This document shows positions 53,760-62,596 of a DNA stretch of 64,000 nucleotides, in pieces. The position numbers and the translations under genes were made by a program. The notes beneath the pieces were generated by a model, which did no database searches, was not told the DNA's origin, and was given only the letters and a program-made list of their open reading frames with translations. The stretch lies in assembly GCA_016125165.1 (NCBI GenBank), contig WGMH01000003.1, forward strand, positions 248,001 through 312,000, read 5' to 3'. Source of the DNA: Alphaproteobacteria bacterium. Lineage in GTDB: Bacteria; Pseudomonadota; Alphaproteobacteria; Micropepsales; Micropepsaceae. Within the stretch, counting starts at the first letter, position 1. Each line of letters starts with the position of its first letter.

Positions 53760-54899
53760 TCAGAACAGTTTCAGCCGGACGAGGTCATTCCAGGTTGCCA
53801 GAACCATCAACCCCAGCATGACCGCCAACCCCAACCTAAATCCCACGTCCTGGACCCGTGCGCCGAGCGTACGTCCCAAAACCGCTTCGCATCCATAATA
53901 CAGAAGGTGCCCCCCGTCGAGGATCGGAATCGGAAAAAGGTTTACCAGGCCGATGCTTACCGAAATGAGAGCTGCTATCCAGAATAGCCCATAGAGACCT
54001 TCGGAAGCCTGTTGCTGGGTTACCGAAGCGATCCCCAATGGCCCGCTCAGCTGGCTGGTATCGGAGCGACCCGTGAAGATGCGGCCGAGGTAGGTCATGG
54101 TCAGGCTGACCCGGGCCCAGCTCTCGCCAACTCCCGCTGTCACCGCTTCGAACGGGCTCATCCGGATATAGGCGAAGTTCTGTTCGCTCTGGTCCGGCGC
54201 TACCCCGATTCCCATGATCGTGGTCTTGGCGCCGAAAATGTCCTCGGTCTCGATGCGACGAGGCTGGATAGTGAGACCTGTCTGGCCGCCCTCGCGGTCT
54301 ACCACCATGGAAAGCGGCTTGCCCGTGCTGGCGCCTACAATCTGCTGCAGGTCGGACCAATACGTGGTCTTGATGCCATCTATGGACAGGATGTGATCCC
54401 CTGCCCGCAGCCCCGCTTCGGCGGCGGGTGATTTGGGCGACACCGCGCCAATATAGGTGGAAAGGGTGCGGGCGCCGACAACGCTGAAAAGCAACGCGAA
54501 CAGAACAATGGCCAGCGCGAAATTGGCGAACGGACCGGCCGCAACGATCAGGGCGCGCTGATAAAGCGGCTTGGTCGGAAAGGCGTGCACACGTTCCGCC
54601 GCAGGCAGTTTCTCCACCTTCTCCATGTCGGGCATGGAGGCCGCGTTCTCATCGCCCAGGAATTTCACGTAGCCGCCAAGCGGTATCCACGAGACTTTCC
54701 ATTCGGTTCCCTTGCTGTCCGTCCAACCGAAAATCTTGCGGCCGAATCCGATGGAGAACGTTTCGACCTTCACGCCAAAGGCGCGGGCTACGAGGAAGTG
54801 TCCCAGTTCGTGAAAGAACACAACAAAGGTGATCAGAAAGATAAACGCCGGAAGGCCGACCGGTGCCCAATGCAGTAGATCGTTCAATGCTGCCAGCAT
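53760..54899 (-). CDS. rseP: Site-2 intramembrane metalloprotease RseP
   Basis: The 379-residue protease has the zinc motif HELGH in the first helix (FVVFFHELGHFLVARAFG), one PDZ domain (about residues 130-210, AEAGLRAGDHILSIDG) where E. coli RseP has two, and the LDGG motif in PIPILDGGHLLYY near the C-terminus. It cleaves anti-sigma factors and signal-peptide remnants in the inner membrane. The AAGGAG site at 54910-54905 is followed by GTGATGATG; I took the second ATG for correct spacing, but the first is possible. Confidence 0.95.
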   Translation of the reverse strand: MLAALNDLLHWAPVGLPAFIFLITFVVFFHELGHFLVARAFGVKVETFSIGFGRKIFGWTDSKGTEWKVSWIPLGGYVKFLGDENAASMPDMEKVEKLPAAERVHAFPTKPLYQRALIVAAGPFANFALAIVLFALLFSVVGARTLSTYIGAVSPKSPAAEAGLRAGDHILSIDGIKTTYWSDLQQIVGASTGKPLSMVVDREGGQTGLTIQPRRIETEDIFGAKTTIMGIGVAPDQSEQNFAYIRMSPFEAVTAGVGESWARVSLTMTYLGRIFTGRSDTSQLSGPLGIASVTQQQASEGLYGLFWIAALISVSIGLVNLFPIPILDGGHLLYYGCEAVLGRTLGARVQDVGFRLGLAVMLGLMVLATWNDLVRLKLF

Positions 54900-54926
54900 C
54901 ATCACTCCTTGCACACAACCGTTACG

Positions 54927-56126
54927 TTACGCCGCCATGTTGCGGCAAAGATCTGTGGCGATGGCGCGCGCGCGGCCATCAATTTCCAGTACAGATTCCA
55001 GACTGTCCGCACTCTGGTTGGTCAGCACGCGATCACCGCAGGACAAGGTATCTTCGACGATCCGCGCGATGTCCATGAAACCGATGCGCCGCGCCAGAAA
55101 CGCTTCCACGGCTATTTCATTGGCCGCATTCAAAATGTTAGGCGCGGCCCCGCCCGCGCGCAAGCAATCGGTGGCAAGCTTCAGACAGCGGAAACGCGTC
55201 ATATCGGCCTGTTCGAAGGTTAACTGCGCGACAGACGCAAGATTGAGCCGTTGGGCGGGCGAATCGATGCGTTCCGGCCAGCCCAACGCGTGACTGATCG
55301 GCGTGCGCATGTCCGGAGCGGAAAGGTGCGCCAGCATCGAGCCATCGGCGTAACTGACAAGGCAATGCACCACGGACTGCGGATGCACGATCACATCGAG
55401 TTGATCCGGTTCAAGCGCGAACAGATATTGAGCCTCAATCAGCTCAAGGCCCTTGTTCATCAGCGTGGCGCTATCGACAGAGATCTTTGCGCCCATCGAC
55501 CAATTGGGATGCGCGACTGCCTGCTCCGGCGTGACGTGCGTCATGCGCTCTGCAGTCCACGTGCGGAAGGGGCCGCCCGATGCGGTTAGCGTGACCTTTT
55601 CGATGGCGTGCGCCTGCGCGAAATCCAGCAGTTGAAACGCGGCATTGTGTTCGGAATCCACCGGCACGATGCGCGCACGGGTGCGCGCCAGAACCGCGCG
55701 GAAATATTCACCTGCCGCTACAATGCACTCCTTGTTGGCGAGCGCGATCGTGGCGGAACGCTCTGCAGCGGCAAGCGCAGGCTCCAGCCCCGCGGTGCCG
55801 ACGATGGCAAGCATCGCAATATCCGATGGGCGCGCGGCGGCTTCGATAATGGCCGCCCTGCCCGCTGCCGCCTCGATACCAGTGCCTTCCAGGCCCCGCT
55901 TCAGTGCATGGAAATGTGTCTCATCCCCGATCACGGCCATGCGCGGGCGAAACGCATGCGCCTGCTCGATCAGCGCATTCACGTTCGATTGTGCGGTCAA
56001 GGCTTCAAGCGGAAACGCAAAAGCGCCATGGCGATCACGCGCATGGCGCAAGATATCAAGCGTGGAACAGCCGATGGAGCCCGTGCTGCCGAGCACGGTG
56101 AGACTGCGCGTCAGAGCGCCGCTCAA
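54927..56126 (-). CDS. dxr: 1-deoxy-D-xylulose 5-phosphate reductoisomerase
   Basis: The 399-residue enzyme has the NADPH-binding GSTGSIGCSTLDIL motif, ALANKECIVAAGE, the metal-binding VPVDSEHNAAFQ and the flexible-loop block TASGGPFRTW. It makes MEP in the non-mevalonate isoprenoid pathway, which supplies undecaprenyl phosphate through the nearby uppS. The ATG overlaps the cdsA stop by 4 bases. It is 27 bases ahead of rseP on the same strand. Confidence 0.97.
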   Translation of the reverse strand: MSGALTRSLTVLGSTGSIGCSTLDILRHARDRHGAFAFPLEALTAQSNVNALIEQAHAFRPRMAVIGDETHFHALKRGLEGTGIEAAAGRAAIIEAAARPSDIAMLAIVGTAGLEPALAAAERSATIALANKECIVAAGEYFRAVLARTRARIVPVDSEHNAAFQLLDFAQAHAIEKVTLTASGGPFRTWTAERMTHVTPEQAVAHPNWSMGAKISVDSATLMNKGLELIEAQYLFALEPDQLDVIVHPQSVVHCLVSYADGSMLAHLSAPDMRTPISHALGWPERIDSPAQRLNLASVAQLTFEQADMTRFRCLKLATDCLRAGGAAPNILNAANEIAVEAFLARRIGFMDIARIVEDTLSCGDRVLTNQSADSLESVLEIDGRARAIATDLCRNMAA

Positions 56127-57091
56127 CCGAACGCTCCGAATAGCGGATCGATGCCAAGAACGAAGATGGCGATCGCAGCCGTCGTCGCAACGAACAACGC
56201 CGAGTCGATGCGATCCAGCATTCCGCCGTGACCGGGTATGAGACCACCGCTATTCTTGATGCCCTTGCTGCGCTTGACCCAGGATTCGAAAAGATCGCCC
56301 GCATGACCAGCCAGAGCCAGAACCACGCCGAAGATCGCGGCGCCCTCGGCATCGCCGCCCAGCACCGCAACAATCGCGGATGCGATCAGAGCAGGCAGCA
56401 GCGTGCCACCAATGAACCCGGCCCAGGTCTTGTTCGGGGAGATCTTCTTCGCCAGCTTCGGGCCGCCGATCAGCTTGCCGAAAATCAGCGCACCGGAATC
56501 CGCAGCCCAGGTGATGAGGAAAACCTCGAACACGATCCATCCGCCATGCGGCTGGTAATGATCGAGAGCAACCATCGAAAGCGCCGGAACGCCAAGGTAA
56601 AGCGGTGCAATGCCATTCCACAGTTCCGATTTACCGCGCAGGTGAGCAACGCCTGCTGACAGTCCGGCACCCGCCGCCAGTATGGCCAGCGACCACAGCC
56701 CAGAATCGCGCGGCCACAGCGCAAAGACTGCAAGCGCCGCGAGCACAATTGCGCCCGTGAGAACGGTTTCCACACCGAAGGATGGGCCCGCAACAAGGCG
56801 GTGCCATTCGCGCCCCGCCGTGACGGCGATGAGCCCGACAAATCCCGCAAAATAGAACCCGCCGAAGGACAGTGCGGTGATCGCCAGAACCGCCAGCAAG
56901 ACACCAAACAAAACGCGCACGGGCCATTCCCAGGGACTGGCCGGGGTCTGCAGCTCAGGTTCCGGCTTGGGGAGAACGGCTTCCATCGGCAAGGGCTCAA
57001 TGGCGGCAAGCTGTGCCGGATCGGCGGCAACCAGTTCGGCCTCGTGATCAGCGGTGATGCCCATGGGCAGGATCTCTGAAGCACCGCTCAT
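56123..57091 (-). CDS. cdsA: Phosphatidate cytidylyltransferase
   Basis: The 322-residue membrane protein has about eight helices and the CdsA signature near the C-terminus (SWVKRSKGIKNSGGLIPGHGGMLDRIDS), preceded by AADSGALIFGKLIGGPKLAKKISPNKTWAGF. It makes CDP-diacylglycerol, the precursor of the main phospholipids. A soluble Ala/Glu/Pro-rich N-terminus of about 50 residues precedes the first helix; it is longer than usual. The start overlaps the uppS stop by 4 bases (ATGA). Confidence 0.95.
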   Translation of the reverse strand: MSGASEILPMGITADHEAELVAADPAQLAAIEPLPMEAVLPKPEPELQTPASPWEWPVRVLFGVLLAVLAITALSFGGFYFAGFVGLIAVTAGREWHRLVAGPSFGVETVLTGAIVLAALAVFALWPRDSGLWSLAILAAGAGLSAGVAHLRGKSELWNGIAPLYLGVPALSMVALDHYQPHGGWIVFEVFLITWAADSGALIFGKLIGGPKLAKKISPNKTWAGFIGGTLLPALIASAIVAVLGGDAEGAAIFGVVLALAGHAGDLFESWVKRSKGIKNSGGLIPGHGGMLDRIDSALFVATTAAIAIFVLGIDPLFGAFG

Positions 57092-57816
57092 GCCACGGGC
57101 TCCGGCGAGAGCGCGCCGAAGCGCCGCTCGCGTTGGGTATAGGCCTCCAGCGCCTCGCGGAATTGCGCGGGCGAAAAGTCGGGCCACAGCGTTTCCACAA
57201 AAACGAATTCCGAATAGGCTGCCTGCCAGAGCAGGAAGTTGGAAAGACGGCGCTCACCACTGGTGCGGATGATGAGATCGGGATCCGGAAGTCCGCGCGT
57301 GGATAGCCGCGCGGCAAAGGACTCGGGCGTGATGGATTTGGGATCGAGTTGTCCGGAGACGGCTTCCTCCGCCATCGCACGGGCGGCGGCGGCAATCTCT
57401 TCCTGCGCCCCATAATCGAAGGCGAATGTGAGGTTGAGGCCGGTGTTTCCCGATGTGCGGCGTTCGCCATCCTCAATCATGGCCAGGATGTCGCTGGCGG
57501 CGCGGCTGCGGTTGCCAATGATCCGCATACGGACATTACGCGCGACCAGTTCGTCGACATCTTCGCTGAAATAGGTCCGGAACAGACCCATGAGGTGGCT
57601 CACCTCGGTAGGCGGACGCTTCCAGTTTTCGGACGAGAAAGCATAAAGCGTCAGGCAGGAAAGCTGCATGTCGATGGCGGCGCGCACGATATTGCGCACG
57701 GCAGAGACGCCCGCCACATGCCCCGCGGCGCGCGGCAGGTGGCGCTTCTTTGCCCAACGGCCATTGCCATCCATGATGATGGCGACGTGCCGCGGCAGGC
57801 TCTCCGTTTCGGCCAT
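57088..57816 (-). CDS. uppS: Undecaprenyl pyrophosphate synthase (cis-prenyltransferase)
   Basis: The 242-residue enzyme has HVAIIMDGNGRWAKKR with the catalytic Asp, the hydrophobic-tunnel segment, FSSENWKRP and the C-terminal PDLIIRTSGERRLSNFLLWQAAYSEF. It chains isopentenyl units onto farnesyl diphosphate to make the C55 carrier for peptidoglycan and LPS. The frr gene ends 52 bases upstream, and cdsA overlaps its stop. Confidence 0.97.
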   Translation of the reverse strand: MAETESLPRHVAIIMDGNGRWAKKRHLPRAAGHVAGVSAVRNIVRAAIDMQLSCLTLYAFSSENWKRPPTEVSHLMGLFRTYFSEDVDELVARNVRMRIIGNRSRAASDILAMIEDGERRTSGNTGLNLTFAFDYGAQEEIAAAARAMAEEAVSGQLDPKSITPESFAARLSTRGLPDPDLIIRTSGERRLSNFLLWQAAYSEFVFVETLWPDFSPAQFREALEAYTQRERRFGALSPEPVA

Positions 57817-57867
57817 GTCTCTCCCTAAGCGTTTCCTGCCCGCAGGGTGCCCTTTGTGGGCCCCATC

Positions 57868-58428
57868 TTATACCTGCATGATTTCCTTTTCCTTGGCCTG
57901 CAGGTCTTCGTCGATTTTCTTGATGTGCGCATCGGTGAGCTTCTGCAGCTCGTCGGCCAGCTTATGCTGCTCGTCCTGACCGATGACGTGATCCTTTTCG
58001 AGCTTCTTGCCGTGCTCAAGGCCGTCACGGCGCACATTTCGGACCGCGACACGCGCCTGCTCGGCATATTTGGAGGCAATCTTGGAAAGTTCCTTGCGGC
58101 GCTCCTCGTTCAGCGGCGGGATCGGAATGCGGATGAGCTGGCCATCGCTCTGGGGATTGAGGCCCAGGCCCGCATCGCGGATCGCCTTGTCCACGGCCTT
58201 GACCATGCCCTTGTCCCACACCTGAACGGTGATCATGCGCGGCTCCGGAACACTGATGGAGCCAACCTGGTTGAGGGGCATCGAGGAGCCATAGGCGTCT
58301 ACCTGAACCGGGTCGAGCAGGTTCGCGGATGCGCGACCGGTACGCAGGCCGGACAGTTCCTTCTTGAGGGCCTCCACGGCACTATCCATGCGGTGGGTGA
58401 CATCCTTCTTCAGATCAGCGGGCGTCAT
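57868..58428 (-). CDS. frr: Ribosome recycling factor
   Basis: The 186-residue protein has the three-helix-bundle pattern of [29 protein letters not shown], a beta-rich head ([22 protein letters not shown], then [16 protein letters not shown]) and a C-terminal helix. It splits the post-termination ribosome together with EF-G. It follows pyrH by 30 bases, in the standard rpsB-tsf-pyrH-frr order. Confidence 0.98.
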   Translation of the reverse strand: MTPADLKKDVTHRMDSAVEALKKELSGLRTGRASANLLDPVQVDAYGSSMPLNQVGSISVPEPRMITVQVWDKGMVKAVDKAIRDAGLGLNPQSDGQLIRIPIPPLNEERRKELSKIASKYAEQARVAVRNVRRDGLEHGKKLEKDHVIGQDEQHKLADELQKLTDAHIKKIDEDLQAKEKEIMQV

Positions 58429-58458
58429 GGTTGTTCCTCCTGCCGGTTGACACCGACA

Positions 58459-59184
58459 TTAAACCTGTTCGCGGATGATGGTGCAGCGCCCTTTGCCCTG
58501 CAGAACGTCGCGGAACGAGCCGCGATCATGAATCGAAAACACGATGATGGGGATGCCATTGTCACGCGAGAGGCTGACAGCGGACGCATCCATTACCTGA
58601 AGATTGCGCGCCAACACCTCATGATAGCTCAGAAAATCGTACCGCTCCGCCTTGGGGTCTTTCTTGGGGTCAGCCGAGTAGACGCCGTCAACTTGGGTAC
58701 CCTTGAGCATGGCATTGCAGCCCATTTCGGCGGCACGCAGGGCAGCGGCAGTGTCGGTTGTGAAGAAGGGATTGCCCGTTCCGGCAGCGAAAATCACCAC
58801 CCGGCCCTTCTCCATGTGGCGGATGGCGCGGCGGCGGATATAGGGCTCGCAGACCGTGCTCATCGGAATGGCCGATTGAACGCGGCTGGGGATGCCCTGC
58901 CGTTCGAGCGCCGCCTGCATCGCGAGCGCGTTCATCACGGTCGCCAGCATGCCCATATAGTCGGCAGTGGCCCGTTCAATACCTTTGGCCGCGCCCGCAA
59001 GGCCGCGAAAAATGTTTCCGCCGCCAATCACCATGCAGATCTGGGAACCGGCATTGACCGCATCGCGCACGTCGGCAGCGATGCGGTCCACCGTGTCAGT
59101 ATCGATCCCGAAGGACTGGGTGCCCATCAAGGCCTCGCCGGAGACCTTCAAGAGGACGCGGCGATACTTCGGTTCGGCACCCAT
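58459..59184 (-). CDS. pyrH: UMP kinase
   Basis: The 241-residue amino-acid-kinase-fold protein has [14 protein letters not shown] at the start, the glycine-rich [35 protein letters not shown] and the [16 protein letters not shown] nucleotide-binding loop. It makes UDP from UMP and is usually controlled by GTP and UTP. Length is normal for the family. It lies 17 bases after tsf and 30 before frr. Confidence 0.98.
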   Translation of the reverse strand: MGAEPKYRRVLLKVSGEALMGTQSFGIDTDTVDRIAADVRDAVNAGSQICMVIGGGNIFRGLAGAAKGIERATADYMGMLATVMNALAMQAALERQGIPSRVQSAIPMSTVCEPYIRRRAIRHMEKGRVVIFAAGTGNPFFTTDTAAALRAAEMGCNAMLKGTQVDGVYSADPKKDPKAERYDFLSYHEVLARNLQVMDASAVSLSRDNGIPIIVFSIHDRGSFRDVLQGKGRCTIIREQV

Positions 59185-59201
59185 GCAAGTCCTCCGGCGG
59201 G

Positions 59202-60122
59202 TTAGTGCCCGGCCATCTTGGCGACTTCGTCGGCAAAGTCGCTATCGACCTTCTCGACGCCCTCGCCCACGGAATAGCGCACAAAGCCCGTGAGTTCGAT
59301 GGGGGTGCCAAGTTCCTTGGCAGCCTTTTCCACCACCTTGCTGATCGGGGTTTCGCCATCGATGACGAAAACCTGATTCAACAGGACGGCTTCCTCATAG
59401 AACTTGCGCATGCGGCCTTCGATCATCTTTTCGACGACATTGGCCGGCTTGCCGGACTGGGCCGCAATGTCGCGCTGAACGGCGCGTTCGCGTTCCAGAA
59501 TATCCTCGGAGACGTGTTCCGGCGTCAGCGCGATCGGAGCGGCCGCGGCCACATGCATGGCAATCTGCTTGCCAAGCGCCATAAGCTTGTCGGTATCGCC
59601 GTGCGACTTGAGAGCCACGAGCACGCCGATCTTGCCCAGTTCCGGACCAGCGGCATTGTGCACATAGCTTGCCACGACGCCGTGATCGACGCTGATGGCA
59701 GTGGCGCGGCGCACGCTCATGTTTTCGCCGATCTTGGCGATAAGTTCCTTGAGGGTGGAATCCACCGTGCCGCCGCCCATGGGTTTGGCCAATAGCTTCT
59801 CGGCATCGCCACCCGCTTCAAGCGCAAGGCCCGCTGCGGTCTTCACGAAATCCTTGAACTCGTCGTTGCGGGCGACGAAATCGGTTTCGGCATTCACTTC
59901 CACAAGGGCGGCAGCGTGCTTATCCACCGCAATGCCGATGAGGCCTTCGGCGGCCACGCGGCCAGCCTTCTTCGCGGCCTTGGAAAGGCCCTTCTTGCGC
60001 AGCCAGTCGATGGCCGCTTCCATATCGCCGCCGCTCTCGGTCAACGCCGACTTGCAATCCATCATGCCCGCGCCGGTCTTGTCGCGCAGGTCTTTCACCA
60101 TCGCTGCGGTGATGTTGCTCAT
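59202..60122 (-). CDS. tsf: Elongation factor Ts
   Basis: The 306-residue protein has the N-terminal UBA-like helix pair with [19 protein letters not shown], the [13 protein letters not shown] block that meets EF-Tu, and the dimerisation region with a C-terminal module. It recharges EF-Tu with GTP. I took the ATG giving MSNITAAMV; upstream codons are intergenic. It is preceded by a large palindromic repeat and then rpsB. Confidence 0.98.
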   Translation of the reverse strand: MSNITAAMVKDLRDKTGAGMMDCKSALTESGGDMEAAIDWLRKKGLSKAAKKAGRVAAEGLIGIAVDKHAAALVEVNAETDFVARNDEFKDFVKTAAGLALEAGGDAEKLLAKPMGGGTVDSTLKELIAKIGENMSVRRATAISVDHGVVASYVHNAAGPELGKIGVLVALKSHGDTDKLMALGKQIAMHVAAAAPIALTPEHVSEDILERERAVQRDIAAQSGKPANVVEKMIEGRMRKFYEEAVLLNQVFVIDGETPISKVVEKAAKELGTPIELTGFVRYSVGEGVEKVDSDFADEVAKMAGH

Positions 60123-60142
60123 CTCAGACTCCATTCTGTTTC

Positions 60143-60225
60143 GTCATGGCCGTGTTCGCTTTGGCGATCCATCGGCGCCATCTGGGATGGGCTGATGGAT
60201 GGCCGGGACAAGCCCGGCCATGACG
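60143..60225. repeat. Intergenic palindrome between rpsB and tsf
   Basis: An imperfect long inverted repeat (arms about 60143-60172 and 60195-60225) with the perfect inner hairpin GGCCGGG-ACAAG-CCCGGCC (60201-60219). The outer sequence, ATGGATGGCC...GGCCATGAC, is shared with the palindrome at 6601-6701. Inside an rpsB-tsf transcript it could lower read-through or protect the rpsB 3' end. Confidence 0.75.
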
Positions 60226-60242
60226 GACTTGTCCTTAAGCCT

Positions 60243-61031
60243 TTAGGCCGGGGCGCCAGCTTCTTCGGAAGCCGCAGCGACCGGCACATCATCCGTGGCC
60301 GGTGCTTCGGATTCGCCGACATCCACACCTGAAGCCAGCTGGCTTGCGGAGAGGCCGTCGATCACGGAACGCGCCACCAGATCGCAATACAGCGCCAGCG
60401 CGCGGGCCGCGTCGTCATTGCCCGGGATTGGATAGGTGATGCCATCCGGATCGCAGTTGGAATCGAGGATCGCAACCACCGGAATGCCCAGCTTGCGGGC
60501 TTCGGCAATGGCGATGGATTCCTTGTTCGTGTCGATCACGAACAGCATGTTCGGAAGGCCGCCCATTTCCTTGATGCCGCCAAGCGAACGCTCCAGCTTG
60601 TCGCGCTCGCGCAGGAGACCCAAAAGTTCTTTCTTCTTCAGGCCCGAACTGGCGGCGGAGTTCAGCGTTTCCTCGATGTTGCGCATGCGCTTGATCGAGC
60701 CGGAAATTGTCTGCCAGTTGGTGAGCGTGCCGCCCAGCCAGCGATGGTTCACATAATACTGCGCGCAGCGCTTCGCGGCAGCTGCAACAGGCTCCGACGC
60801 CTGGCGCTTGGTGCCGACGAAGAGGATGCGGCCGCCACCGGCCGCCACTTCACGCATGGCGACGAGCGCCTGGTGCAGCAGGGGAACGGTCTGCGTGAGG
60901 TCGATGATGTGAATGTCGTTGCGCTTGCCGAAGATGAAGGGGGCCATTTTCGGATTCCAGCGCTGCGAGCGATGGCCGAAATGGGCGCCTGCTTCGAGCA
61001 GCTGACGCATGGTGAAGTCTGGCAAAGCCAT
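60243..61031 (-). CDS. rpsB: 30S ribosomal protein S2
   Basis: The 262-residue protein starts [20 protein letters not shown] and has [20 protein letters not shown], the [12 protein letters not shown] block and the PDMLFVID-like segment ([13 protein letters not shown]). It is an essential small-subunit protein. A Glu/Ala-rich C-terminal tail of about 30 residues is typical of alphaproteobacteria. A structured leader lies 30 bases upstream and a strong promoter beyond it. Confidence 0.98.
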   Translation of the reverse strand: MALPDFTMRQLLEAGAHFGHRSQRWNPKMAPFIFGKRNDIHIIDLTQTVPLLHQALVAMREVAAGGGRILFVGTKRQASEPVAAAAKRCAQYYVNHRWLGGTLTNWQTISGSIKRMRNIEETLNSAASSGLKKKELLGLLRERDKLERSLGGIKEMGGLPNMLFVIDTNKESIAIAEARKLGIPVVAILDSNCDPDGITYPIPGNDDAARALALYCDLVARSVIDGLSASQLASGVDVGESEAPATDDVPVAAASEEAGAPA

Positions 61032-61061
61032 GATATTCAGTCTCCTTTACCGGTTAGCCAG

Positions 61062-61134
61062 ACGCCTGAGATACCCCCTTATCGGAGGCACCGGACGGGG
61101 ACGAAGGAACACCCTCCGAAACCCACTCAGGCGT
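61062..61134 (-). promoter_or_regulatory. Structured rpsB leader RNA (candidate S2 autoregulatory site)
   Basis: On the minus strand ACGCCTGAG (61134-61126) pairs with CTCAGGCGT (61070-61062), and inside it TCGGAGG (61119-61113) pairs with CCTCCGA (61088-61082). Both stems are perfect. The fold lies between promoter and gene, where S2-binding leaders sit in other bacteria. Confidence 0.65.
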
Positions 61135-61148
61135 GCGAGATGGCCGGG

Positions 61149-61177
61149 CTTATAGGGGACCCGCCCGGCTGGAGCAA
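61149..61177 (-). promoter_or_regulatory. Candidate rpsB promoter
   Basis: On the minus strand TTGCTC (61177-61172) and TATAAG (61154-61149) are spaced 17. The start site would be near 61142, just before the structured leader. Confidence 0.7.
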
Positions 61178-61273
61178 GACCCTTGGTAAAGATGGGAAAT
61201 TCAACCGGTTGCAAGGCTGACATGCGCGTTTGACCGCGTGCGGCCCGCGCTCCACTTGCTCTAGTGTCGACGC

Positions 61274-62470
61274 ATGAGCCCGCATTCCCCGATCCGCCCG
61301 CAAATCCTCGCCCTTCAGCAAAACGGCATTGGCGCCGTCTCCTCCCTCGCCTTCGGCGAGCCGGATGTGATCGCGCTGTGGTTCGGGGAGACCGATGTCG
61401 TCACCCCACCCTTCATCCGCGAGGCTGCCAAGAAAGCCCTCGACGACGGCCGGACCTTCTACAGCGGCCCGCGAGGGCTTGCCTCGCTGCGTTACGCGCT
61501 CGGCGACTACTATGGCCGCATCATCGGACGAAAGATCGACGTCGAGCGCATCTCGCTACCCGGCGCGGCGACGCTCGCGGTGGTGACGGCGCTGCAATGC
61601 GTTGTGCAGACCGGCGACAATGTGGTGATCGTATCGCCGATCTGGCCAAGCATCTTTCAGGCAGTCGAGATGGTGGGCGGCATTCCGCGCTTCGTGCGAC
61701 TGGAAGAGAACTGGCAGGCCTCGCCGCCGCGCTGGGATCTGAACCTGCAAAAGCTGTTCGACGCCTGCGACGAACGCACCAAGGCGATCTTCGTGGCCTC
61801 GCCCGGCAATCCGACGGGCTGGGTGATGACGCGCGAAGACCAGCAGGCGGTGCTCGACTTCGCGAGGCAGCGCGGCATCGCCATCATCGCCGACGAAGTT
61901 TACGGCACGCTTGTTTACGACGGTAGCGAGCACGCGCCTTCGTTTCTGGAAATCGCGGACGAAGACGACGACGTGTTCGCCATCGGTGGCTTCTCCAAGG
62001 CGTGGGCGATGACGGGCTGGCGCATGGGCTGGGTGGTGCATCCCAAGAAGCTCGACCAGCAGATGAGCGTGATGTGCATCGCCAACAACACCGGGCCCAC
62101 GAGCTTCGCGCAATTCGGCGGGCTGGCGGCGCTGACGCCGGAAGGCGATGCCTTTCGCAAGGATCTGATCGAACTGTGCCGCAAAGGCCGCGATACGGTG
62201 ACCGATTTCATCGGCGCGCAGAACCGCATCCGTTGGATGAAGCCTGAGGGCGCATTCTACGGCTTCCTGCAAATTGATGGAATGAAAGACAGCCTTCGCT
62301 TTGCCAGCGATCTGGTACGTGAGGCGCGCGTGGGCGTTGCGCCGGGTTCGGCCTTCGCGCCGCCCGATGATGCGGCCAGCGACACCTATATCCGCATCTG
62401 TTTCGGGCAAGACCGCGCACGATTGGAAATGGGGTTGCAGCGCCTTGGCGAAGCGGCGGCGCGGATGTGA
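61274..62470 (+). CDS. PLP-dependent aminotransferase, class I/II
   Basis: The 398-residue fold-type I aminotransferase has YSGPRGLASLRYAL (residue 63), SPGNPTGWV (near 176), IADEVYG (Asp207) and the PLP lysine Lys242 in GGFSKAWAMTGWRMGW; the substrate-binding Arg is in YIRICFG near the end. It transfers amino groups in amino-acid metabolism, but the substrate cannot be read from sequence. It is divergent from rpsB and ends in a repeat-containing gap before convergent dnaE. Confidence 0.92.
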   Translation: MSPHSPIRPQILALQQNGIGAVSSLAFGEPDVIALWFGETDVVTPPFIREAAKKALDDGRTFYSGPRGLASLRYALGDYYGRIIGRKIDVERISLPGAATLAVVTALQCVVQTGDNVVIVSPIWPSIFQAVEMVGGIPRFVRLEENWQASPPRWDLNLQKLFDACDERTKAIFVASPGNPTGWVMTREDQQAVLDFARQRGIAIIADEVYGTLVYDGSEHAPSFLEIADEDDDVFAIGGFSKAWAMTGWRMGWVVHPKKLDQQMSVMCIANNTGPTSFAQFGGLAALTPEGDAFRKDLIELCRKGRDTVTDFIGAQNRIRWMKPEGAFYGFLQIDGMKDSLRFASDLVREARVGVAPGSAFAPPDDAASDTYIRICFGQDRARLEMGLQRLGEAAARM

Positions 62471-62482
62471 TCTATGGTGTTA

Positions 62483-62576
62483 TGGCCCGCAACTGCGGGC
62501 CACCCAGTTGAAGCATACACAACTTTTCAAGAACGAAACGGTGTCACCTGGGTTTGCTGCATTCGCGGCGAATGCC
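62483..62576. repeat. Two dispersed palindromic repeats between convergent genes
   Basis: TGGCCCGC-AACT-GCGGGCCA (62483-62502) is a perfect 8-bp hairpin like the one at 6608-6625. GTCACCTGGG plus TTTGCTGCATTCGCGGCGAA (62543-62573) matches the repeat at 45997-46026. They lie between the 3' ends of the aminotransferase and dnaE and may terminate both. Confidence 0.75.
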
Positions 62577-62596
62577 AATTCGTAACTTTGTGTTTC

